A stretch of 14,639 nucleotides of DNA, taken from NCBI GenBank assembly GCA_021604605.1, contig BQJH01000045.1, positions 1-14,639 on the forward strand. The letters run 5' to 3'. Made by a program: the position numbers and the translations under genes. Below, in pieces: positions 1 to 6,567 of this stretch. A model generated the notes under the pieces. That model was not told the DNA's origin and ran no database searches. It saw nothing but the letters and a program-made list of their open reading frames with translations. The DNA comes from Hyphococcus sp. (GTDB taxonomy: Bacteria; Pseudomonadota; Alphaproteobacteria; Caulobacterales; Parvularculaceae). How positions within the stretch are numbered: the stretch's first letter is position 1; every line of letters starts with the position of its first letter.

Positions 1-652
1 GCTTGAAGATTTCAGGCTGCAGGATATAGCGTCCGGTGATTGCGAGGTTAGACGGCGCGTCGGCGGGGTCAGGTTTTTCAACCATGCCGGACATTTCAAA
101 GAACCGGCCTTTGCGTTCACCCTTGGGAGCGACAACACCATATTTGTTTGTTTCTTCTTTGGAGACTTCCTCGACAGCGATAATGTTGCCGCCAGTCTTT
201 TCGTATTCGCTGACCATTTGTGCGAGCGCTGATGGTTTTGAATCGATCACCACATCAGGCAGAGAAACCGCAAAAGGCTCATCGCCAATAATATCACGGG
301 CGCACCAAACAGCGTGACCAAGCCCTAAAGGCGCCTGCTGGCGTGTATAGGAAATAGCGCCCGCCTTCTGGATCGGGCGGCGAACACTTTCAAGAATGTC
401 GATCTTGCCTTTGGCCTCTAACCCACTTTCGAGTTCATAGGCATGATCGAAATAATCATCGATGGCGCCTTTGCCGCGTCCTGTGACAAGAACGATATGT
501 TCGATACCCGCATCAAGCGCTTCGCGCACGACATAGTCGATCAACGGGCGGTCTACCAGCGGCAGCAATTCCTTTGGGATTGATTTTGTGGCGGGCAGAA
601 CGCGTGTGCCGTGACCGGCGACGGGAATAACAACTTTACGAACAGGTTTCAT
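1..652 (-). CDS. galU: UTP--glucose-1-phosphate uridylyltransferase GalU (3' end beyond the window)
   Basis: Makes UDP-glucose from UTP and glucose-1-phosphate in the cytoplasm, the precursor for cell-surface polysaccharides and glycolipids. The 217 visible residues are the N-terminal three quarters of a family of about 290. The nucleotide-binding signature at residues 13-23 reads GHGTRVLPATK (usual form GLGTRFLPATK), followed by PKELLPLVDRPLIDY. VTGRGKGAI lies at about 56-64, APLGLGHAVWCARD at 107-120, LPDV (metal-binding Asp) at 131-134 and VEKP at 191-194. The frame is open to the left edge, so the C-terminus is missing. The ATG at 652 is preceded by an AGGT Shine-Dalgarno-like stretch. 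It lies 44 bp downstream of the DUF3089 gene on the same strand, so the two may be cotranscribed. The Leu-to-His and Phe-to-Val changes in the signature are mild and do not cast doubt on the call. Confidence 0.93.
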   Translation of the reverse strand, partial: MKPVRKVVIPVAGHGTRVLPATKSIPKELLPLVDRPLIDYVVREALDAGIEHIVLVTGRGKGAIDDYFDHAYELESGLEAKGKIDILESVRRPIQKAGAISYTRQQAPLGLGHAVWCARDIIGDEPFAVSLPDVVIDSKPSALAQMVSEYEKTGGNIIAVEEVSKEETNKYGVVAPKGERKGRFFEMSGMVEKPDPADAPSNLAITGRYILQPEIFK

Positions 653-696
653 AAATGACCTAGCTAAGAATGGCGCATGAGACGCGAGGATAGTAC

Positions 697-1884
697 TTAA
701 TTCGGGACTTTATTGACGGGACTGACTTCAAGATCAACCGCTTCTTCTATTGGAGCCAAAAACCTTGCTTCTTCATGTAAAACGGCTTCCAGATTAAAGC
801 TGCGGCGCACGGCGTCGGCGGCGAGGTCATGGTAGAAAAGGTTAAAATCCTGCGGGCGCCAATGATCGCCAAACCAGCGCCGCCGTTTTAAAAATGACTG
901 GCTTGGCGCATCAACCAGAAGAAGCCCGTTCTTACATTGAGCGCTCGTCACATGAGCAATGGCCGGTGGCGTTTCACTCATCCTGAGGCCTGTTGCTGAG
1001 GCGGCGCCGATATGTTTTTCCGCATCAATCAATTCATCTGACACTGACCATGAAAGTGGATTGACGCAAAGGAGCGGTGTTTGTGTCACTGACTCCAGGG
1101 CGCCATTTTCCTCCCAAATAAGCGAGCGTTTAGTAAAGCGATCTTCTTCATCATCGAAGCCGGGTTGAATATCGATATAGGCAACAACACAGCGAATGTC
1201 AGCAGCTGTGCGGCAAGGCGGAATAGTTTTCAACGCATTGTCAAAAAGGCTCAAAGGCGTCGGGGCATTAATGACATAGGCGGCGACGAGATGCTTGCGC
1301 AGCATGTCATCTTTCGCGAAGTACTCTTGCAATAAACCAAGAGCATGTAACCCGCCTTGTTCGTATCCGGTGAGGATGATGGCGTTGTCCGGATTACGTA
1401 TCTTGAGAAAATGTTCGAATGATTTTTTTATGTCTTGGTAAGCCAGCTCATGTGCGGCGATGCCGTCATATTTATGAGTGAAGGATGCAAACAATGTTGC
1501 TTGCCGGTAGCGCGGTCCATAAAGATCGCCGACATTCATAAACGGACCTGCTTGATTGGGGGCGGCGACGTCCCTTAAAGTTTTGTCGGCCCGATCCATC
1601 GCAATCGGCGCATTCCAATGTTTGCGGGAAGAATAAGTTGTGGAGTGGATATAAAAAACATCGACCCCGACTTCACCTTCTTCTTTCTCCTGTTGTGATG
1701 ACGGCCATAACGCCCAAGCGCCGCGGGCGCCATAATTGGGCGGCGGCGGCGGCGTATATATTTGATAAGGGACGCGAGGTTTCAGGTTAAATCGGGTAAT
1801 ATTATCCTGAAAAGCCACCGCAATGGCGCCGAGGAAAACCACCCCCAACACTCCCAAAGCCACAATCCAACGCAAAGGCACCAC
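697..1884 (-). CDS. DUF3089 alpha/beta-hydrolase-like protein, membrane anchored, nucleophile serine missing
   Basis: A 395-residue protein with one N-terminal membrane anchor (about residues 5-25), a proline-rich linker (PPPPP at 45-49) and then a DUF3089 domain. Family marks are VDVFYIHSTTY (74-84), FMNVGDLYGPRYRQA (115-129), CVNPLSW (273-279) and DFNLFYHDLAADAVRR (346-361). DUF3089 proteins are lipase-like hydrolases that I recall carrying a GHSQG nucleophile elbow; here residues 173-177 read GYEQG, with Glu codon GAA at the serine position. The region before DFNLFY reads HWRPQ, and the usual His (three residues before the Asp) appears to be Arg343. The topology suggests the domain is periplasmic. 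The start is GTG at 1884, chosen because GGGAGA lies about 5 bases upstream. The gene is followed by galU and divergent from the DUF502 gene across about 200 bp. Fold assignment is good; activity is doubtful. Confidence 0.82.
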   Translation of the reverse strand: MVPLRWIVALGVLGVVFLGAIAVAFQDNITRFNLKPRVPYQIYTPPPPPNYGARGAWALWPSSQQEKEEGEVGVDVFYIHSTTYSSRKHWNAPIAMDRADKTLRDVAAPNQAGPFMNVGDLYGPRYRQATLFASFTHKYDGIAAHELAYQDIKKSFEHFLKIRNPDNAIILTGYEQGGLHALGLLQEYFAKDDMLRKHLVAAYVINAPTPLSLFDNALKTIPPCRTAADIRCVVAYIDIQPGFDDEEDRFTKRSLIWEENGALESVTQTPLLCVNPLSWSVSDELIDAEKHIGAASATGLRMSETPPAIAHVTSAQCKNGLLLVDAPSQSFLKRRRWFGDHWRPQDFNLFYHDLAADAVRRSFNLEAVLHEEARFLAPIEEAVDLEVSPVNKVPN

Positions 1885-2081
1885 TAAATCTCCCGGATTA
1901 TGCCCGTTAATAGTCTTTTAATTGGCTGATCTTGCAACCATATTGCCGATAAAGCGTTTATAGAGCCAGCCGAGCTATTGTTAAAATATTTAAACCCTTT
2001 GGTGGCAAAATTACGGTTGGACGAAACCGAATAAAGCGCTAACGCATAAGGCCAACAATCTTTGAATGATCGTAGAGTGAT

Positions 2082-2876
2082 ATGACGGATATGGAAGACA
2101 ATAACGAGAATCGCTCTGGCGACACGCCCCTCATCCAGCCCAAAAAGGCGGATTTTTTGGGTGGGCTGCGGTCGAGTTTTTTGGCGGGTATCGTTGTTGC
2201 TGCGCCTATCGGGATCACGATTGCTCTGGTCTATTGGTTTGTTACCGGGCCAATGGCGAAACTGGACGCCTTTGTTAAAGACACGCTGCCCGATGGCGGC
2301 AGTGTGGTTGAACAATTTCTCCAGGTTCTCCCCGGGTTTGGCGTTCTGATCGCTTTTGTCGCTCTGGTTATTCTTGGTGCTTTGACGAAAAACTTCATCG
2401 GCCGTTCCTTCATCCGTGTTGGTGAGCAGTTTGTTGAGGCTGTGCCGGTGGTGCGCACGCTTTATCGGTTCTTCAAGAATGTTTTTGAAACGGCGCTGCA
2501 ACAATCGGATCGGTCCTTCAAGGAAGTGGCGCTGATTGAATATCCACGCGATGGCGCCTGGGTGATGGCGTTTGTCGTTGGCAGCGCCAAGGGCGAAATC
2601 AAAGACGTTTTAAAAGATCAGGGTGACGGGCTGACCGCCTTGTTTGTGCCGACGGTGCCTAACCCGACATCAGGGTTTTTATTGTTCTTGCCGCAAAAGG
2701 ACATTCGTATTCTGGATATGTCTGTAGAAGACGCTGCAAAAGTAGTCTTCTCATTAGGGCTTGTAGTTCCTGAGTTTGCGACACCGGAAGAAGCAGTGCG
2801 CAAGCTTGAAGAAATTGCTGATACTGCGTTGACGGAACCGCCCAAGAAACGGTTTTTCGGTATTGGTCAAAGATAA
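2082..2876 (+). CDS. DUF502 family membrane protein
   Basis: A 264-residue inner-membrane protein of the DUF502 family, whose biochemical role is not established. A charged N-terminus (residues 1-32) precedes a membrane segment at about 33-54, which contains GIVVAAPIGITIALVYW as is typical of the family, and a second segment at about 84-101. The soluble C-terminal half has the conserved path VPVVRTLYRFFK (about 120-131) and FVPTVPNPTSGFLLFLP (about 188-204), which are the best family marks. Length fits the family (200-270). ATG at 2082 follows a GAGTG stretch; a second in-frame ATG at 2091 is equally possible. It is convergent with recG, with only 16 bases between the two stop codons and no visible terminator hairpin, so read-through into recG antisense is likely. 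Confidence 0.88.
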   Translation: MTDMEDNNENRSGDTPLIQPKKADFLGGLRSSFLAGIVVAAPIGITIALVYWFVTGPMAKLDAFVKDTLPDGGSVVEQFLQVLPGFGVLIAFVALVILGALTKNFIGRSFIRVGEQFVEAVPVVRTLYRFFKNVFETALQQSDRSFKEVALIEYPRDGAWVMAFVVGSAKGEIKDVLKDQGDGLTALFVPTVPNPTSGFLLFLPQKDIRILDMSVEDAAKVVFSLGLVVPEFATPEEAVRKLEEIADTALTEPPKKRFFGIGQR

Positions 2877-2892
2877 CACTTCCCAGATTACC

Positions 2893-4977
2893 CTATCCGG
2901 CACTTAATAGTTTCACCGCGTCATCGCGGCTGAACAGATAAAGCAGCGTGCGCAACGCTTCGCCGCGATCAGTTGTCAGCTTCGGGTCCTTTTCAATAAT
3001 CATTTTTGCGTCATCGCGGGCTGCCGCCAGTAAGTCGCTATGGGCGGCAATGTCAGCGAGACGAAATTGCGGGAAGCCCGATTGCGCTGCGCCCAAAAGA
3101 TCTCCCGCGCCGCGCAAGCGCAAATCTTCCTCAGCGATTAAAAATCCGTCTTCGCTCTGACGTAAAATATTCAGGCGCGCCGTCGCGGTTTCGCCCAATG
3201 GGTGCTTGTAGAGCAGCAGGCATGATGAGGGTTTATCGCTCCGGCCGACCCGGCCGCGCAATTGATGTAACTGCGCCAACCCAAAGCGTTCGGCATGTTC
3301 AATAATCATGATCGTCGCGTTCGGGGCATTCACACCAACCTCGATCACGGTTGTCGCGATCAGAACCGACAGCGCGCCCTCATAAAACCGGTCCATGATG
3401 GCGTCTTTTTCCGGTCCGCTCATGCGCCCATGCACCAGCCCGACCTTGTCGCCAAAAACTTCTTTCAGAGCTTCGAAGCGTTCTTCCGCAGCCGTGAGAT
3501 CGAGAACATCTGACACTTCAACCAACGGGCAGACCCAATAAACTTGCTCTCCCTTGGCGACCGCTCGTTCTACACCGGCGATGACCTCTTCAAGGCGGTT
3601 TAACGGGATGGTCCGTGTGTCTATTGGCTTTCGGCCGGGTGGTTTTTCGGTGATCTGGCTGACTTCCATATCACCATATGCGGTCAGGGCGAGGGTGCGC
3701 GGTATAGGCGTCGCGGTCATCACAAGGAGATCGGGCTTGGGGCCTTTTTCCGTCAACATGACCCGTTGGTGAACGCCAAATCGGTGCTGCTCATCGATCA
3801 CCGCCAGAGCGAGGTCTTTAAAAGCGATAGTTTCCTGAAAGATGGCGTGGGTGCCAATGAGAATATCAATCTCGCCATCGCGCAGGCGCGCCAGTTTTTC
3901 CTCGCGGGCGCGGCCTTTGTCTCGCCCGGTGAGAATTTCCATCGTCACGCCGGCGGCGGCTGCAAGATCAGCGAGGGATTCCATATGCTGGCGTGCGAGA
4001 ATTTCTGTTGGCGCCATCAGGGCGGCTTGCGCGCCGGTTTCTATCGCTGCGACCATGGCGAAGAACGCGACGATCGTTTTCCCCGAGCCAACATCGCCTT
4101 GCACCAACCGCACCATACGGTCAGGAGAGCGCATATCCTCAAAAACTTCGCGCAGCGTTTCCTTTTGGGCGCCGGTTAAGGCGAAAGGCAGGGCGGCTTT
4201 GGCCTTCGCCAGTAGCTGTCCATCGCCTTTAATAGTTCGACCTCTGGATTTCACGCGCGCTTTACGGATCATCAACAAGGCGAGCTGGTTGGCGAGCAGT
4301 TCATCATAGGCAAGGCGCTGGCGCGCTGGCGTACCAAGAGCAAGATCGGTTTCGTGTTGCGGATTATGCAGCGCTGTCAGCGCCGTCTTCCAATCGGGCC
4401 ATTTATTTGAGGCGAGCCATGAGGCTTCCTGCCACTCCGGCAGGTCTGGAACGCGTTTCATGGTGTTGGCGGCGGCCTTGCGCATGACGGATGCGGTAAG
4501 CCCCGCTGTCAGAGGATAGATCGGCTCATAAAGCGGCATCTCGTCCGGTTTGTCGGGGTCGACCATATAGTCCGGGTGGGTCATTTGCCGACCGCCCTTG
4601 AACTCTTCAATCTTGCCGCTGATCAATCGCATTTCCCCTTCGGGCAATGTCTTTTGTAGATAATCCGGGCGCGCATGAAAAAAAACGAGGGTCATGAAAC
4701 CGGTGTCGTCAGAACAGATAACCTTATAAGGCAGGCGGCGTCCTTTTGGCGGCGGATCATGCTTGTCCACAGTGACCAGAAAGGTCGCAAGAGCGCCAAA
4801 GGGAGCCTCATTGATCTTGGGTCTGGCGGAACGATCAATAAGATTGATTGGCGGCGTCAATAAAATATCGACGATGCGTGATCCGGCGACACGGCCCACG
4901 AGGGCTGCAAGCTTGGGACCGATGCCGGCCAGCGCGGTAATGTCGGCAAAAAGAGGACTGAGAATTACCGGTCGCAT
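2893..4977 (-). CDS. recG: ATP-dependent DNA helicase RecG
   Basis: A branched-DNA helicase that regresses stalled replication forks and processes recombination intermediates. Full length at 694 residues (E. coli protein 693). The N-terminal part includes a helix-hairpin-like GIGPKLAALV (18-27) and an OB-fold wedge domain at about 60-150. The helicase core follows: GDVGSGKT Walker A at about 294-301, MAPTEILARQH at 321-331, DEQHRFG (DEAH-box variant typical of RecG/Mfd) at 395-401, MTATPIPRTLAL at 420-431, VIEVGVNAPNA at about 544-554 and GRVGRSD at about 575-581. The C-terminal RecG region GFLIAEEDLRLRGAGDLLGAAQSG is present. ATG at 4977; an AAGGAG lies 14 bases upstream, a longer spacing than usual. 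No truncation or frameshift is seen. Confidence 0.98.
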   Translation of the reverse strand: MRPVILSPLFADITALAGIGPKLAALVGRVAGSRIVDILLTPPINLIDRSARPKINEAPFGALATFLVTVDKHDPPPKGRRLPYKVICSDDTGFMTLVFFHARPDYLQKTLPEGEMRLISGKIEEFKGGRQMTHPDYMVDPDKPDEMPLYEPIYPLTAGLTASVMRKAAANTMKRVPDLPEWQEASWLASNKWPDWKTALTALHNPQHETDLALGTPARQRLAYDELLANQLALLMIRKARVKSRGRTIKGDGQLLAKAKAALPFALTGAQKETLREVFEDMRSPDRMVRLVQGDVGSGKTIVAFFAMVAAIETGAQAALMAPTEILARQHMESLADLAAAAGVTMEILTGRDKGRAREEKLARLRDGEIDILIGTHAIFQETIAFKDLALAVIDEQHRFGVHQRVMLTEKGPKPDLLVMTATPIPRTLALTAYGDMEVSQITEKPPGRKPIDTRTIPLNRLEEVIAGVERAVAKGEQVYWVCPLVEVSDVLDLTAAEERFEALKEVFGDKVGLVHGRMSGPEKDAIMDRFYEGALSVLIATTVIEVGVNAPNATIMIIEHAERFGLAQLHQLRGRVGRSDKPSSCLLLYKHPLGETATARLNILRQSEDGFLIAEEDLRLRGAGDLLGAAQSGFPQFRLADIAAHSDLLAAARDDAKMIIEKDPKLTTDRGEALRTLLYLFSRDDAVKLLSAG

Positions 4978-5087
4978 GGTCTACTTAGCGGCTCCTTTTT
5001 TACATTCTATTCTCGGCCGGTGAAACAAGCCGGGTTTATTTTTTAACGGAAACTATACAGCCAAATGAGAGGGGGGAGGACATCTAT

Positions 5088-5113
5088 CCACCAACACTGG
5101 CCACCAACACTGG
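5088..5113. repeat. Perfect 13-bp tandem duplication
   Basis: Two adjacent exact copies of ccaccaacactgg (5088-5100 and 5101-5113), in the leader region about 110 bp upstream of recG. Probably a slippage or small duplication product; no function can be read from it. Confidence 0.85.
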
Positions 5114-5190
5114 GTTTTATTGAAGACTACCCTCTCTGGGTTGAATTTTGAAGGTGAGGGATTCAACTGTGGCTGGTAAAGTTGCAGCCT

Positions 5191-5234
5191 ATCCTTCGAG
5201 GCTTTTGCTGCGCAAAAGGCGCATCAGGATGAAG
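5191..5234. repeat. Imperfect palindromic extragenic element
   Basis: The outer arms ATCCT (5191-5195) and AGGAT (5226-5230) enclose an inner hairpin GCTTTTGC / GCAAAAGGC (5201-5208 and 5212-5220). The pattern TCCTTCGAGGC...CAGGATGA is the form of a very common alphaproteobacterial extragenic repeat. A run of eight T follows at about 5235-5242 on the plus strand, but no plus-strand gene ends here, so I do not call it a terminator. Confidence 0.6.
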
Positions 5235-5328
5235 GTTTTTTTTGTGTCTGACCTATACCCGCTCTACCCGGCGCCCGCGCGTAGGCGTGCATGTCTTAAG
5301 CCGGGGCTCACATCTCTCCATCCGTTCT

Positions 5329-5346
5329 CCCCGGTGAAAACCGGGG
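5329..5346. repeat. Perfect 7-bp hairpin with GAAA loop
   Basis: Arms CCCCGGT (5329-5335) and ACCGGGG (5340-5346) enclose a GAAA loop (a stable tetraloop class on one strand). It lies inside the 21-bp unit that recurs imperfectly at 5494-5514, so it belongs to the repeat family. It has no T-tract on either side and is not a typical intrinsic terminator. Confidence 0.75.
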
Positions 5347-5446
5347 TCCATAAATGTCTCGGGTTGAATTGAAATTCGAGGACTTATGAGAAAGCGGCCC
5401 CCTTCCATTACACAGCGGCTTTTCTTTGGGCAGGTAAATCCCTGGA

Positions 5447-5464
5447 TCCCGACTTTCGTCGGGA
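5447..5464. repeat. Perfect 7-bp hairpin of the 'PAKAGIQ' repeat class
   Basis: Arms TCCCGAC (5447-5453) and GTCGGGA (5458-5464) with a 4-base loop, flanked by CCTGGA on the left. The motif TGGATCCCGACTTTCGTCGG matches the core of the widespread extragenic repeat that gives 'PAKAGIQ'-like peptides when translated in one minus-strand frame. Confidence 0.75.
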
Positions 5465-5523
5465 AGATCGGAGGAGAGGTCCTGTTCCTGACCCTCCACT
5501 CGTTCTCCCCAGTGCGCGTTCTA

Positions 5524-6567
5524 TCAAAGAACGAGCCCGCGCTGGTCGTCGCGGCCCATGGCAAGGAGAAAGGGGTCCGTTTTCTGGCGAGCGGAAAACT
5601 CCGCTTTAGATGTCAGGCCGTGCCAGCGATGGCGGATCAGTTCCTGCGCGATGGGCGCGCCAAGTGTCGAGCCGGGACCGGCTAGGATCAACACATCCGG
5701 CGCAAACTCTTTGATCGCCACTTCAACGGATAATGAAAAATCATAAGTTTCAGTGATCTGGTGGCCGAGCGTGTATCGGTAAAGGGCGTCTGCATCCGTT
5801 GCGTGTCGTGACCAGATGGCGCCGCGTCCGTCGATCATCGGGATTTGCGGCTTCATGAAAAGGTCTGCGCCAAGGTTTGCGAAGGCCAAATCGGAGACAT
5901 GCGATAAAAGCGGCGTGTGAAACGCTGAATGGCGGGCGAGCCTGAAAGGGTAACGCCCTTCTGCCGGCGGCAGGCTTTTTTCCATCGCCGCCATGCCGGC
6001 ATCGTCACCGGCAAGCACGGCCATGCCGCCCAGGCGAATGGAGAGGAAGGCTGCGCCTTCGGTTCGCCCGGCATGAAGCGCTTCGCCAATGGCCCGTTCA
6101 TTGGTTCGGCTCGGTTGCCAGTTTTCGTCAACAAAAGGATAGATCAACTGCCCGCCAACGCCGTTTTCTTCCATCAATGCGCCCATGGTATCGACAAGAC
6201 GGATGGCGCCCGCCTGATCGACGGCCCCGGCGGCGGCCAATGTTAAGTACCAGCCGAGAGAGTTGCCGCAAACCGCTGATATTTCATATTGATCGCGGTC
6301 GATGCTCTGAAAGTCTGCAAGAGCGCATGTATAGATCAAGGTTGACGCATTAATGCTGGAAGCATGACGCGCCGCTGAATAGGTTTTGGCGCTGTCCAGC
6401 TCTGTTATTGGCGTGCGCCCCTGGGCCGTGCGCCATTGGTCAACGCCGCTGATGAAATCTTCTTTGTCGCCGTGAAAACGACCGAGATAATCAAGCTGCT
6501 CTTTGCCGTAGGTTCCACGCCCAGGAAAAATGACAACGGCGGATTTTTTCTTTGAAGCGCTGGTCAT
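5524..6567 (-). CDS. FabD-like acyltransferase (ACP S-acyltransferase fold), substrate arginine replaced
   Basis: A 347-residue protein of the malonyl-CoA:ACP transacylase fold. Family marks are FPGRG (14-18), the nucleophile elbow GNSLG with Ser103, the catalytic-His region SAFHTPL with His217, and AGPGSTLG near 296-303. E. coli FabD has Gln11, His91-Ser92, Arg117 and His201. Here the Gln position is Arg17, the residue before the Ser is Asn102, and the position 25 residues after the Ser is Met128 (TMGALM, where FabD has LRGKLM). Arg117 binds the malonyl carboxylate, so this enzyme probably moves a non-carboxylated acyl group. Its ATG overlaps the stop of the E1 fusion by 4 bp (ATGA), so the two are translationally coupled and probably work together. 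The last codons lie in an inverted repeat. Automatic annotation would call it ACP S-malonyltransferase; I would not assign fabD. Confidence 0.8.
   Translation of the reverse strand: MTSASKKKSAVVIFPGRGTYGKEQLDYLGRFHGDKEDFISGVDQWRTAQGRTPITELDSAKTYSAARHASSINASTLIYTCALADFQSIDRDQYEISAVCGNSLGWYLTLAAAGAVDQAGAIRLVDTMGALMEENGVGGQLIYPFVDENWQPSRTNERAIGEALHAGRTEGAAFLSIRLGGMAVLAGDDAGMAAMEKSLPPAEGRYPFRLARHSAFHTPLLSHVSDLAFANLGADLFMKPQIPMIDGRGAIWSRHATDADALYRYTLGHQITETYDFSLSVEVAIKEFAPDVLILAGPGSTLGAPIAQELIRHRWHGLTSKAEFSARQKTDPFLLAMGRDDQRGLVL

Larger units (their letters stand above)
4978..5523. repeat. Gene-free interval with a cluster of short palindromic and direct repeats
   Basis: No credible gene lies here. 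The interval holds a 13-bp tandem duplication (5088-5113); an inverted repeat GTTGAAT/ATTCAAC (5140-5146 and 5161-5167); an imperfect hairpin unit beginning ATCCTTCGAGGC and ending AGGATGAAG (5191-5234); a perfect hairpin with CCCCGGT arms (5329-5346); a hairpin around CTCGGGTT/AATTCGAG (about 5358-5380); and a perfect hairpin with TCCCGAC arms (5447-5464). A 21-bp stretch at 5316-5336 recurs at 5494-5514 with three mismatches. Short open frames crossing the interval translate to peptides such as FPTKVGIQGF, the hallmark of the mobile-looking intergenic repeats that yield 'PAKAGIQ' peptides in many proteobacteria. I read it as a mosaic of degenerate extragenic palindromes downstream of the acyltransferase gene and upstream of recG. 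Any promoter of recG should lie near the left end. Confidence 0.7.

Noticed and set aside
1884..2504. A 206-codon open frame on the minus strand, antisense to the DUF502 gene and its upstream region
   Set aside because: No recognisable domain, low-complexity charged composition, and it lies opposite a clear DUF502 protein. It is a shadow of the plus-strand coding frame.
2893..4309. Plus-strand open frames opposite recG, up to 155 codons
   Set aside because: They are antisense to strongly conserved helicase motifs and have no recognisable domain.
5018..5042. CCGG-loop-CCGG followed by a T-rich run upstream of recG
   Set aside because: The stem is only 4 bp and no plus-strand gene precedes it, so it is not a credible terminator.
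5191..5242. Hairpin followed by eight T on the plus strand, resembling an intrinsic terminator
   Set aside because: No plus-strand gene ends upstream of it, the stem is interrupted, and it matches an extragenic repeat; the T-run is on the wrong strand for the minus-strand acyltransferase gene.
5253..5564. A 103-codon minus-strand open frame in the repeat interval
   Set aside because: Its peptide (FPTKVGIQGF, MDPGFHRGERMER) is the product of translating extragenic repeats, and it overlaps the 3' end of the acyltransferase gene out of frame.
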